Shown here one piece after another: positions 45,474 to 55,800 of a stretch of DNA of 64,000 nucleotides. Where the stretch lies: contig OY754333.1 of assembly GCA_963573305.1 (NCBI GenBank), positions 21,945,013 through 22,009,012 on the forward strand, given 5' to 3'. The DNA is from Pyrrhosoma nymphula. Lineage: Eukaryota > Arthropoda > Insecta > Odonata > Coenagrionidae. Position 1 is the first letter of the stretch. Every line of letters begins with the position of its first letter. The position numbers were made by a program, and so were the translations under genes. The notes beneath the pieces are model-generated. The model had not been told where the DNA came from and made no database searches. It saw only the letters and a list, made by a program, of their open reading frames with translations.

Positions 45474-45693
45474 GCATCTCTCTTGTATTTTTTTAGTATT
45501 TTTTTTTAACGTGCTTCGACGGCTAAGGTCATTTCGCACTTACTGTCTGCCACGCGCAGACAGGGGCAACAGCACTCGGACGAATCGGAGGATCACCCCT
45601 CCAAATTCGAGCCGAGCCCAACGATGCTTAACTTCGGTGACTGATCGGGAACCGGTGTTTCCATCGTGGTAGGCCGTTGCCCGTATCTCTCTT
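45474..45693 (-). mobile_element. 5S rRNA-headed SINE with LINE-type tail
   Basis: On the minus strand a 119-nt 5S-like head (45564-45682) is followed by a 3' part containing CAGTAAGTGCGAAATGACCT and TAGCCGTCGAAGCAC, then an A-rich tail ending near 45485. The flanks GCATCTCTCTT (45474-45484) and GTATCTCTCTT (45683-45693) are an 11-bp target duplication with one mismatch. The 3' part matches the tails of the RNase H LINEs at 55048-55100 and 13757-13790. A 5S promoter head joined to a LINE 3' tail defines a SINE3-type element. Confidence 0.8.
45564..45682 (-). repeat. 5S rRNA-derived promoter head
   Basis: The ends GGGCAACGGC and GCTGTTGCCC pair like helix I of 5S rRNA. Between them lie ACACCGGTTCCCGATCAGTC and AGTTAAGCATCGTTGGGC, the 5S box A region, and a GGGGTGATCC block near the box C position. 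The 119-nt length is that of 5S rRNA. The 3' half has drifted and the segment is joined to a SINE body, so it is a 5S-derived internal promoter and not a 5S gene. Confidence 0.75.
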
Positions 45694-46196
45694 ATTTTAT
45701 CTTTTCTGTCGGACCTAGATACATAGTGCGGCGTCAAAATTATATCCTCCGTGTCACACTGAAACACACTTGTTCTGAATTTATCAAGCAATCTAAGCCT
45801 AGCGTGTATCCTTCGAGTTACTTAAATGCCCGCGGTGTACATATCGCTATTCCGATGTGCTAGCACAACGATTTGGGTGTAAAACGAAAGATTTAGTCTA
45901 GATTCGTCTTGATGTGTCAATAAAAACTGACTTTAGGCTGGCTGTGTGAAAAAACAATGTGCTTGCGGTAATAGTTGGATGGATAGGGTTATGACTGAAT
46001 TGGTCATGAAATAATGTGAAATTGATGCTACGGTAATGGACATGCATTGCAAGGAGAGGGTTTCGTTGATTTGGCCATTTTGAGAGGATAGATGAAAGTC
46101 CAAAAGTGAAACAGATTTGTGATGGCAGAATGAATCCCTTGAGAGGAATAAAATCCACAGCTCCAGGCTCTACTTTGTAGAAACTTTTAATACCTA
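45694..46196. other. No supported gene
   Basis: An 86-residue frame at 45898-46158 (minus) has no domain that I recognise. Confidence 0.4.
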
Positions 46197-46605
46197 TTCA
46201 TTATAATAAAGTGTGGTACTTTTCTACACTTTTTATTTTTATTTTTTTTACACTAGTTTCTGGAAAATTTTCGGTAAAAAACGTTGACCTTTCTCATACC
46301 ACCACCCCTTAATTTTTATTGTTTTTTTTCAACCTTTTTTTATAAATTTATTTGTTATTATTTTCATGTCAATATTTTTTTAACCCTCCTTTTCATTTTT
46401 GTTTCATTTCCTTTTTGTAATTTTTTTAATGTAAACTTTTCTTGAAAATCAAATTTAATGTTCTGTATCTAACAACTACAACAATATAATACATGTAAAC
46501 AAACTACTACACCTGAGACGATGCCATAAAATTGGTGAAACGCGTAGTATGTTTTAAAAAATAAAAAGTGTTGAAAAGAACCAAACTTTGTCATAATGAA
46601 CCTTG
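46197..46605. repeat. Inverted-repeat segment with T-rich interior
   Basis: TTCATTATAATAAAGTGTGG..TACTTTTCTACACTTTTTATTTTT at the left is inverted at 46556-46605 (AAAAAATAAAAAGTGTTGAA..CATAATGAA). The interior is T-rich and ends with a hammerhead-like string on the plus strand. Confidence 0.6.
46513..46547 (+). ncRNA. Weak hammerhead-like motif
   Basis: Reads CTGAGACGA-T-GCCA-loop-TGGT-GAAACGCGTA. GAAA and a 4-bp stem II are present, and ACGCGT is self-complementary, but the first core strand has two extra bases relative to CUGANGA. Flanks TACTAC and GTAGTA could form stem I with a bulge. Confidence 0.25.
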
Positions 46606-47642
46606 AGAGGAAGGGTAAGATGGAGAAAGTCAAGGGCAAATGTGGTGGAAGGAACTCTAATTAGAGATGGAATATTATAGAAGTCTTAAGAATAGGAGAG
46701 CGTGTATTAAACAATGCATTGATGTAACAGAAACGTAAGGGGTATGGGCCATTAAGGAGTAAAGTAACTGAAAGTTCGTACTCTCAAAAGCTTAACATTC
46801 AAGGGTCACGGAAAATATTTCTGTTGTGAGTTGTTTTAATGATGAAATTCTTTCAAGATATGTACTCGTATTTCATAGCTTGCTTCCGAAACTTTTGATT
46901 ATTAAGTATAACAATGCATACGAATTTGCATACTGATGTAATTATCGGTAGTGATTATTCAGTGATAAAATAGTGTACTGTGATTTCATATGGTAGTTAC
47001 TCAGGGCATTATTCTCCTTCCAAGCATATTCCCATTCGATAAAGTCTCTTCGCTGAATGTTCTGATTTCTAATTTTAGACATCCGATCATATTCCTCCCC
47101 ATCTTTTGATTCTACTTTCTTCCGTCTGAACTGCTTGTGAAATGGCAATCTTGAAGTCGCTCATTTCAAAAGTGATTCTGTTTTTTAGGCCTAAAACCTA
47201 TTACTACGCCCATTGACTGTGCCTATTTCGAAAAGTAAAGGCATGATGGTTATTTAGGTATGCATTTTTGTATGTAAATATCACAAGGAAGTACATGATG
47301 AAATTTTAAATAATATTTCAAAGGCACTGCCCTGCTCACCAAGGATCCCGAAGGCTTGAAGAAAAGAAGAAGAAATTGTGTATCACCGGAATATTTGGGG
47401 TTTATCACGATTTTTGCTTTTTACTTTATCGTGCAGGGGATCATGATAAATGATCATTTGCAAATCATCTCTTAAAGATTCAAATGCCAGAGATATTGGA
47501 ATCTAAAGTTGAATGGACGGGCAACCATGATGGCCGTGACGTCATTTCATCCATTGCATCTTCTCTCTTATTCCCGATACATTCTAAAAATGCCTTAAAA
47601 AAAGTTTTTTGAAGATTTCCACTTCTGCCGGAAATTATATAT
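46606..47642. other. No supported gene
   Basis: About 1 kb of AT-rich DNA with no recognised feature. Confidence 0.4.
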
Positions 47643-48255
47643 ATTATTACAGAAAGGTCTTTTTCTGTCATTCCGTATATGCTCCGTTAATACTGCACCT
47701 ACAGTGATGAATGAGGTATCATTTTAAACGTTGAATCACCGGCTTCTGACGAAAAATACAATCTCAATCTCAAATTTCACTATTTACCCATTACTTTGAC
47801 TTAAAAGTTTAGATTTTCCCATGTCGATTACTCGCTCGAGGAAAATCGACTCCACACATTATCATATCTATTATTACAGAAAGGTCTTTTTCTGTCATTC
47901 CGTATATGTTCCGTTATACTGCACCTACAGTGATAAATGAGGTATCATTTTAAACGTTGAATCACCGGTTTCTGACGAAAAATACAATCTCAAATTTCAC
48001 TATTTACCCATTAATTTGACTTAAAAGTTTAGATTTTCCCATGTCGATTACTCGCTCGAGGAAAATCGACTCCACACATCATCATATCTATTATTACAGA
48101 AAGGTCTTTTTATGTCATTTCGTATATGCTCCGTTAATACTGCACCTACAGTGATAAATGAGGTATCATTTCAAACGTTGAATCACCGGTTTCTGACGAA
48201 AAATACAATCTCAAATTTCACTATTTACCCATTAATTTGACTTAAAAGTTTAGAT
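47643..48255. repeat. Tandem repeat, unit about 220-227 bp, 2.8 copies
   Basis: The unit begins ATTATTACAGAAAGGTCTTT at 47643, 47870 and 48090 and ends after ACTCGCTCGAGGAAAATCGA, CTCCACACAT. Copies 1 and 2 differ by a 6-bp AATCTC duplication and a few bases; copy 3 stops at AAGTTTAGA. Copies are about 97 percent alike by eye, so the duplication is recent. Confidence 0.9.
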
Positions 48256-49965
48256 AAACTCTCTTGCCTGTATTGTATTCAAATGTTTTGTATATTTTTG
48301 AAAGAAAACAAGTATAAAGAAAGTACCTTATGATACACCTTCTTCTCTATTTAAAATCCAATTACTCCGTTTCCTTAACATTCCCTGATAGCATGAAAGT
48401 GCGAAATTTTCGCACGGGTCACCTAGTACAACTGTATAAAGATTTAGAAAATACTTTGAAAAAATATCCGTCTTCACCGGGAATCGAACTTCGGAATCGA
48501 TCGATGGATGAAATTACGTCAGAGGTCGTTTTGCGGAAACCGAAATAAATGCAACTGTGTACGATTAGTTATTTGGTTATTAGGCGTTAATGTTTCGAAG
48601 CACCTCCGTAAATCTACATGAAAACCTTTACAAATTTTATTTCAATGGGAATATTGAAAAAGTATTCGAATGATAATCCCGCATTAGCCATTAAATGGTA
48701 ACCACTACGTTCGTAACGACACTGGGTTACGAGAACGTCAGAAAGTCGACGTGGAACGCGCCACAACGACAAAGTAGTACCATAGAGTAAGCATATACAA
48801 TATATTTACTCTATGGTAGTACCGAGTACCACGACAGCCGCTAAATATAGCCTACTAAGGGTCGAATTCCGATCGGCGTTAAGTATTGAAAAAACTTCTC
48901 CTTGTCTAAAATAATCAAATCGACTGCATATGGCACATGTTATTCGCTTTGATGCACCTAGGGAATTTTTTTTAAAGTAAACATGCTCATTATCGTTTTC
49001 ATAAGGTTTTTTTGTGACTGCATGCTTGCGAGTTTCTCTACTTCCGAGGCAAACAAATGCAAATTTGCATAACGCAATGACGCAGTTCATTTTGTCAAAT
49101 ACATCATCGAAGTGACGCACGTAGTCGGCTCATTTGACAATAGCGAAGGAAATTTTTCTTCATTAGATAGCACTTGAGATAGCAATTACTGCGCTTTGGC
49201 AGCGCGGCGAATATACGTCATGAATGACGCGGTATTACATCTCATCCATGAAATGCCTTAAGGCCTTGTGTGATTGAAAAATTCCTTCTCTCGGGAGTCA
49301 AATATAGGTGCCAGCACCGTCGTCGCCACGTGGCTTGGCCTCCTTTCCAAAATCCTCCCTTGCCATATCCGGTGGAATGCTAAATTCGTATAGGTTAGAA
49401 TTGCCTATTGCCCCACTACGAAATTCCATTTCCTGTATTGATCCTCGAAATCCTTGCGGTCATGAGGAATTCCATTTCCAATATTTGCCCCTCGGGTGAT
49501 ATGGGAATATCGGGGTCATGTCGATATATCGTTCTACCCTTAGGTACAACTCGGTGAATCGAGAATATTTTTTTCCTCTCACTTCGTTCCATCCGTATGG
49601 TTTCACCGTAAAACTTGAACTTCTTCGCTGGGATGGTTTCGGAATTTTTCCTTCAGCGTTGAAAGGGTTTACTAATTGAAATCCTTCGTTTAAAAACTGC
49701 TACGATAGAGAAAAAGTGTCACACAGCGGATGGAAGGACTAGGTAGGGAAGCTAGGAAGGACTAGTCCCTGGGAGCCGTAAAAGGGACTCACAGGATAAT
49801 CACTGGGTTCAGATTACTTGAAAAATTCAGATTATTCGAAATTCAATACGACACGGAGGATATTATTTTGATCCCGCGTTTCATATCTAAAACTGTTTGA
49901 AGTGACGAAATAAGAGAGTTACAGTACTTAACTGACTGGTACAAAAATACCTTCTGTCATTGCAT
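48256..49965. other. No supported gene; one hairpin
   Basis: A hairpin with 13-bp perfect arms TACCATAGAGTAA / TTACTCTATGGTA lies at 48778-48818. Frames at 48330, 48806 and 49308 lack motifs. Confidence 0.4.
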
Positions 49966-50465
49966 CACTAGTCAAGGGGTGGCTCCAGATCAGAGGTTCG
50001 GGGGGACACACCAGTTCGGGGGGACTCTTGGGGTATGGAATACCCCCAGGAAACGGGGGTTTCGTGCGTCTCGTCCCGGAAATTCGTGACTTAAACTAAA
50101 CTATGTGCAAAATGGCGCGTTATAAGTGGTATGGAAGCAAACGTTAGCCTTTTAAGAAGATCAAGTTTTTACAAAATGCATATTTTCCTGTTAGATTACC
50201 ACCAAGTTTCGACAAATTCCAAAATTCTTTTGATTTAGATACATTCGCATTTAGCTTGTGGTTTAAAAAAACCGTTTTAGTTTGTGTAAATTTTAACTGA
50301 ATTTTAAAGTAAAATAGCCAAAACTTCAGTAACAAAAATGCAACAAAATAATTTGGGCTTATAATTTAAGGTCTACGACAAAGAAATACGCCGGGTTTTG
50401 GGGGTGGGGGAGGCAGTTGACCCCCCCATCCTTGGGGCCGCCAATGCGGCACTAGTGATTATGTC
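49966..50465. mobile_element. hAT-type MITE M9, copy 2
   Basis: Starts CAAGGGGTGGCTCCAGATCA near 49974 and ends GGGGCCGCCAATG near 50447, with CACTAGT on both sides (7 of a likely 8-bp duplication). It matches copy 1 at both ends, including TTAGATTACCACCAAGTTTC and CGCATTTAGCTTGTGGTTT, and lacks the M8 and M10 segments. Confidence 0.7.
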
Positions 50466-50571
50466 AAACACAGCGTAACACTAACATAAGACACATCGTT
50501 TCGATGCACTTCAACTCTGTCCTCCATTCTTCCTTTTCCCTTTTTCCTCCCCTACTAAGGTTGGTGCCCTA
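50466..50571. other. Spacer
   Basis: No feature. Confidence 0.4.
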
Positions 50572-50630
50572 ACACCCCCTGCCACACCCGTCTGCAGCGG
50601 CTCGCAGGAATGTACCTATGTAGGCGTAGA
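50572..50630 (+). repeat. Repeat S, core only
   Basis: CACCCCCTGCCACACCCGTC, TGCAGCGGCTCGCAGGAATG, then a TATGTAGGCGTAGA end. Confidence 0.55.
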
Positions 50631-51489
50631 AGTGATTTTGAAATACATAGAGAAACTGCCTATCATCATAGGTATTCCACCAAATGAATGATAAGTCCTT
50701 GGAAGGTTCTGTCTTCAATGTTCCCGACCTTGTGTGTGTTTAGAAGTCTTCTCAAACGTGCTCCGTAAAAGAAATTTTCTTTTTTCTGGTATCAAATTTC
50801 TTTCTGCACTCGGAGAACAAATCTTAGGTCTTCGGGAACTTATACATTTGAATAAAACTCTCAAAATAAATTCTTTCCAAACTTGTCACTTTATTTGTTA
50901 ATAAGCAATCATATTGTGAATGTATTACCATATTCAACGCCAAACGATCGTTCGCATAACTAACTCTTACCCTTGTGATGGATTACCATGGAAATAAGCT
51001 AGAAGAGCAATTGGGGAATCAGATTGGTGCTTATATAATTTATTTTTAACACATGTAATATGTTGATTAATGATTACAAACTGTCAACTTATAGTTTGTG
51101 AATAAGAGTTATGATTACATGTTTATTTATTTTTGAACAATGGAAAAAACACTGTTGATGGTAAAAAAAACAAGCAATTCAACTTTATATATTATATTTC
51201 TTCAATAAAAATCCTTATGAGAATCGATAGAACTGAATGAGAACCTAATTGTGAGAGAGTAAATTCATCATTAGTCCCACGCCTTTTCTGGCGTGCATTA
51301 GAATGAAATAAAATTACTATTTATTGTAGATTTATAGCCATGGTAAGTTTAGCTGAGACGAAAAATTTACTGCGTTCGAAGCTAACCAGTCGTTTGTATT
51401 ACGAACGCTAACCTTAACAATTCATTACCATGGTAACGGCCTAGTAGTTCTAATGCGGTATTACTGGCTCGAGGAAAACTCCAAAATCG
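50631..51489. other. AT-rich DNA, no gene
   Basis: No supported feature. Confidence 0.4.
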
Positions 51490-51590
51490 CCTTTTGCCAT
51501 ATCGCATTTTTTTTCCTGTGAAAAAGTCACTCATTACGTTGGTTTTCTTATGATTGATTTTCATCCCGTACTGAGCATCTACTCGTGTCA
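51490..51590 (-). pseudogene. Short LINE-A RT fragment
   Basis: The minus strand reads GMKINHKKTNVMS, matching YGxKINHKKTxxMRF of LINE-A just after the FADD box. About 100 bp only; beyond it the similarity is lost. Confidence 0.5.
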
Positions 51591-53302
51591 GCTATTGATA
51601 AATAACTTATGTAAATATATTGCGTGTGATTGTGAATCGCCTCGAAATGATGCCGTTGTGTACACATTATCATGGTATTCTTTCGTGTTTGATTTTGAAT
51701 GGTTGTCGTCGGGAGGCTATGTTCCCTTTTTCTTTTCTAGTGTGCGAAAAAATAGTTGAGAATTGAAATAGATTTACTGTCCGCTTCAAAAATCTAGACT
51801 TACGGTTATAGCTGATGAATAATATGGAAGTTAAGACCTAAAAAAATTATGCAATCGACGATTTTCATGGAGGCGCGGTACAGGAGATAATAGTTCCGTG
51901 AATTGTTTAATAATAGCTAAACAGATAAGGCTGATGCTGTACAATTTCAAACTAGCACATTCAAACGCTTTAGCTACAAATTGCATGCAGGAAATCATGC
52001 CCTTTTTCCTAGTTTGGTTATTATGAAGCTGAACTCGTTTATGGACTTAAAAAATTGCCAGTTTTCCGTTCTTAACGTAAAAATGCTTGAAAAAAACTGT
52101 ATTTACAAAAGTGTTTACTATCAATCAACGTGTAAAACTATAGGTTTTCATTCGGCGTGTATGTGAGTAAAATATCTTTTCAGATTTTTGAGACATTATT
52201 CTTCGAACTCAGGAAACACAATTTCGATAAACAGACAGGGCAGTAGCTCAATGGCGTAGGATAGATCGATTTTCATTTTTTTCGAATTTCCAAATCATAT
52301 GTTACCTCGGGCAGGGGAATATGAAAAGAAGCAGTAAATGTACAGTCATGAGATCTCTGGGTGGTAATTAAAATTAAACTAAATAATGCAACCCCGATAC
52401 GAGCTGCGGAATGGCGTGCGGGTTGCCTGTGTGCATAATTTGTTGAACACCCAAGACGATTCAGGGCTGGAGGCATTTTTGTGAAATATAATTAATATTT
52501 TCGGATATTTTATATACATATATTGATTAACAAGGTTTAAGTTACATTTCTTTACCGGGTGAAATATTTTAACTCTAGCAATCACGAGTTTAATCTGAGT
52601 ATATCATTATGGAATTCGCCTAATGTTTGGTAAATCTTCAACGTTCAGTCAAAACAATCGCAGAAGCATGTGAGCTTGGAGAGCTGTTACAAAAATCACT
52701 CCAATGTTTCCAATTTTTCACCCTGATTTGGCGTCTGTCTATGCTGGAAGAGCGCATAGCCAAGGTTTTAGGGTATACGATTTTTGTCATACATTTTAAT
52801 AATTTTAAGATAAATTAATGCATTTTTATTAGGGTATGCTATTATTATTCTACAACTATTAACCCTCTTTTGATTTTTATGAAATTTGGAATGTTGAACT
52901 AAATTACCTAAAGACAACTTTTACGCCTTGGGGCGTCTGGAAAAAAAAGTGAATATCGATCCACCATAGAAGGGAATCTTGGTCATTTTTTTCCGTCTCT
53001 TCCTTTTCTCCCTCCCTGTAAGAGGGGAGGACCCCGGGAATCCTTCCTACAAGCGTTCCGACTGTTTACACAGCTGAGGCGAGGTGCTTTTTCCTCATCT
53101 CCTCCCCCACTAACCTCGTTTCTGGTTCTCGTCCGCCGGCAAGACGGTTGGACTGGTGATGTTCGATGGGCACCAACTTTGGACGTTATTTTGGTGAGAA
53201 TAATCAAAGAAGGGAAAATATTTCAAAGAGAATTGAAAATATGGCTGTTTCCTATAAATAATATTGAAGATTATTTCTTAACTTCTATTTTGTTAAGTAC
53301 GA
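51591..53302. other. No supported gene
   Basis: About 1.7 kb, AT-rich. A fragment GGGCAGTAGCTCAATGGCGT at 52228 resembles a tRNA box A, but no box B follows. Confidence 0.4.
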
Positions 53303-53742
53303 AGTTTATAATTCTTTGGCGGAGGGGAAAGACCATTTAAGTGACATTTTGAACGAAATTGAGCTATTGATAAAGAGGAGTAGATTTTTGTGAATACTTT
53401 CATTTAATACACATGTGTACACTTTTTGAGGAATATTCTGTAATAAATTTTAATATGCATAACCATTTTCGGGGCATAGGTGGGGAAAAACCATTTAAGT
53501 GTTCATGGGTGGGGAATAACCATGTAAGTGCCTATAAAATTGGGAAAATATGTATTAATTGTCTTCCTAGACCTTCCGTATATGATTTTTCAAACTTTAT
53601 TTAGCTGCAAAAACAATAATTAATTAAAAATTGGTTAATTAATTAAAATTAATTTTTGTTATAAATTATAACAAAAAATAGCAATATTTGATCAATTCCT
53701 GACATTCAAATGGTTATTCACCTCCGCCACAGAATTTATGAT
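53303..53742. mobile_element. MITE M11 (TNTGGCGGAGG TIR)
   Basis: Left GTTTATAATTCTTTGGCGGA..GGGGAAAGACCATTTAAGTGACA and reversed right ATAAATTCTGTGGCGGAGGT..GAATAACCATTTGAATGTCA are inverted. Two further GGGGAANAACCATNTAAGTG copies lie inside at about 53482 and 53510. No coding frame. Confidence 0.65.
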
Positions 53743-54145
53743 TTCTATTAAATTATTTCTCTTCTCTTGGACTACAACCTTGTCGTGGTGGAATGGCTTG
53801 AGTGCTCTGATGACACCTATAGAGCTGAACTGGCGGCAGCAATGCTCCTGGTAGGGTCACCCATGCCAAATAGGTCGAAGGTTAGGAGACAGACGAATGG
53901 TAGTCTGCGCAGCGTCTGTGCCTCAGTGAGGCGGCTGCAAAAGGCGTCTGACCCCAGTGGGGCGGCCTCTGAAGTGATGGTGTCACGTACAAAACACTAT
54001 TGAGTAAGGCCACGGAATACTATCTCTTTAAAAAACCTTGAGATTATGGCCAGTTCTTATATGAAAATGAATCCTGGAAAATACGGGACTCGGCCCAGTG
54101 AGCCGGATGTACAAGATATAATGTATAGAGAATATAAACCAAGAA

Positions 54146-54223
54146 ATGGAGAGCGTGGGTGTAGACATCATAGGTTTGGGTGAAGTAAGATGGAAAGATA
54201 GCGGGGACTACTGGAGCGATGGT
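54146..54223 (+). pseudogene. LINE-A endonuclease, part 1
   Basis: Reads MESVGVDIIGLGEVRWKDSG, DYWSDGYR. GLGEVRW carries the Glu of APE-type endonucleases and SDGYRVxYSGG follows in intact relatives. Here the frame is cut after DGYR by the nested insertion. It resumes at 55124 with VICSGGNENQRGVAFIV, which shows that the two halves were once joined. Confidence 0.85.
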
Positions 54224-55123
54224 TATAGAGTGTATACTGACGGTTCCAAATCGGATACTTCCTGTGGGTGCGCCGTAGTATCCCCATTTCATGGAGTCAT
54301 AAAGGCAAAGTTGCACCCGTACTGTTCGGTTTTTACGGCAGAGCTCACTGCCATCAGAATTGCTCTCCGTAACATTAAAAACAATAATGCGTCATTTATG
54401 ATCTGCACAGATTCCTACAGCGCTCTCCAGTCCATATCTGGTTATTCTCCTGGTCATCCCATTGTTCAGGAAATACAACGTACCCTGTTATCCCTGGACA
54501 TATGGGAAAAACCGGGAATGAGAAGGCAAACGCAGCTGCCAAAGACGCACTTTGGTCCCCGTATTACGAACTACCCCTAATACCAGCTGAATATCTGGGA
54601 AATTCCATGAGAAAAATAATTAGACAAAATTGGAAGCCCCAATGGCTTGCGATTCAAAACAACAAACTTCGTGAAATTAAGCCTGTAACATCTGCGTGGG
54701 AGACCTCCGTGAGAAATGTCCGCCGGGAGGAAATCGTTTTAGTACGTTTGAGGATAGGTCACTGTGTACTAACCCATTCATACCTTTTCACGAAAGAGAA
54801 AATTCAACCCCAATGCGTAGATGGCGATTGTCCACTAACAGTGCGACATTTCCTGACGGACTATGAAAGATATCGGGTCGCACGGGTGAGTCACAACCTC
54901 GGGGTAAACCTAGCTGAAGTGCTAGGAGACAATCCCGGACACGTCTCTCCACTCATCGAATTCTTACGCTCAACTGACCTTTTCAATAAAATATAATTGC
55001 TACCCTTTATAAATTATTCCAACCATATTTAAGATCGGACTTGTTCTTGTTCCTTCAGTAAGTGGTGCAAAATGGCCTTAGCCGCCGACGCACCCTATAA
55101 AATAACTACTACTACTATAGAGT
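54224..55123 (+). mobile_element. Nested RNase H LINE with 8-bp target duplication
   Basis: TATAGAGT at 54224-54231 and 55116-55123 flanks an 884-bp 5'-truncated insertion of the same family as 12642-13807. The 3' UTR ends GGTGCAAAATGGCCTTAGCC, GCCGACGCACCC and an ACTACTACT tail. The insertion interrupts LINE-A within its endonuclease and is therefore younger than that copy. Confidence 0.9.
54232..54996 (+). pseudogene. RNase H domain of nested LINE, deleted and frameshifted
   Basis: The first frame reads VYTDGSKSDTSCGCAVVS, then FTAELTAI and CTDSYSALQSISG, giving the first Asp, Glu and second Asp of RNase H. After LLS a deletion of roughly 50 bp removes the strand before PGH and shifts the frame. 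The second frame continues MGKTGNEKANAAAKDAL, where the last catalytic Asp is Asn, and runs to the stop at 54996 with CVDGDCPLTVRHFLTDYERY in place of the CCHC-like motif. Length and order otherwise match the open copy at 12657-13631. The enzyme is inactive by both the deletion and the Asn. Confidence 0.85.
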
Positions 55124-55800
55124 AATATGTAGCGGAGGGAATGAAAACCAGCGTGGGGTTGCGTTCATAGTTTAAAGGAAACTTCGGAAGAAAAATAGTG
55201 CAAGCAGAAAAGGTGAGTGATAGGATAAAGGTCGTTAAAGGTCGTTGAGCTATGGGCACAACCAACGATTTAAGTTATAATTCAGGTTTATATGCCTACC
55301 TCTAATCATAGAGATGAGGAGGTAGATGGTGTATACGATCAGCCGGAGGAAATAATTTGTGGGATACCTGGGAGTAAGCACTTAGTAGTAATGGAGGATT
55401 GGAACGAGGTGGTTGGTGAAGGAAGAGATGGGCTGGTTATGAATGACCGCGGCGAGAAAGTTGTGGAGTTTTGCAGGAGAAATAATTTAGTGATCATAAA
55501 TACACGGTCCAGGCATCAACCTCGACGTAGGTACATTTGAAAGAAGCCGGGAGACACAGATAGGTTCCAGGTATATTATATAATGGTTCGACACAGATGC
55601 AGGAATAGTGTTCAAAACTCGCATACTTATCCAGGAGCTGATGCAGACTCAGACCACTACTTATTAGTCATGCAATTTGGGGTAAAACTGAAAAAGATAA
55701 GAATGGGAAGGAGGGTACGAAAGTGGAATACGGAGGCATTAACTGGGGCAATGAAGAAGAAGTATCGAGAATAGGTGGATGAGATAATGGGTGAGGATCA
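55124..55800 (+). pseudogene. LINE-A endonuclease, part 2
   Basis: Across several frame changes the plus strand reads VICSGGNENQRGVAFIV, YMPTSNHRDEEVDGVYDQ, then VVMEDWNEVVGEGRDG, a GDWN-like motif with the Gly lost. RGEKVVEFCRRNNLVIINTR follows, then MVRHRCRNSVQNSHTYPGAD and ADSDHYLLV. DxN and SDHxLL are the APE endonuclease catalytic and C-terminal His signatures. The domain would nick target DNA for reverse transcription. Stops after RRRYI and KKKYRE break it. Confidence 0.85.

Noticed and set aside
45564..45682. Functional 5S rRNA gene
   Set aside because: The 5' half and closing helix are 5S-like, but the 3' half has drifted. The segment is fused to a LINE-type tail and bounded by a target duplication, as in a SINE.
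52228..52260. tRNA-like box A (GGGCAGTAGCTCAATGGCGT)
   Set aside because: No box B or acceptor partner follows within tRNA distance.
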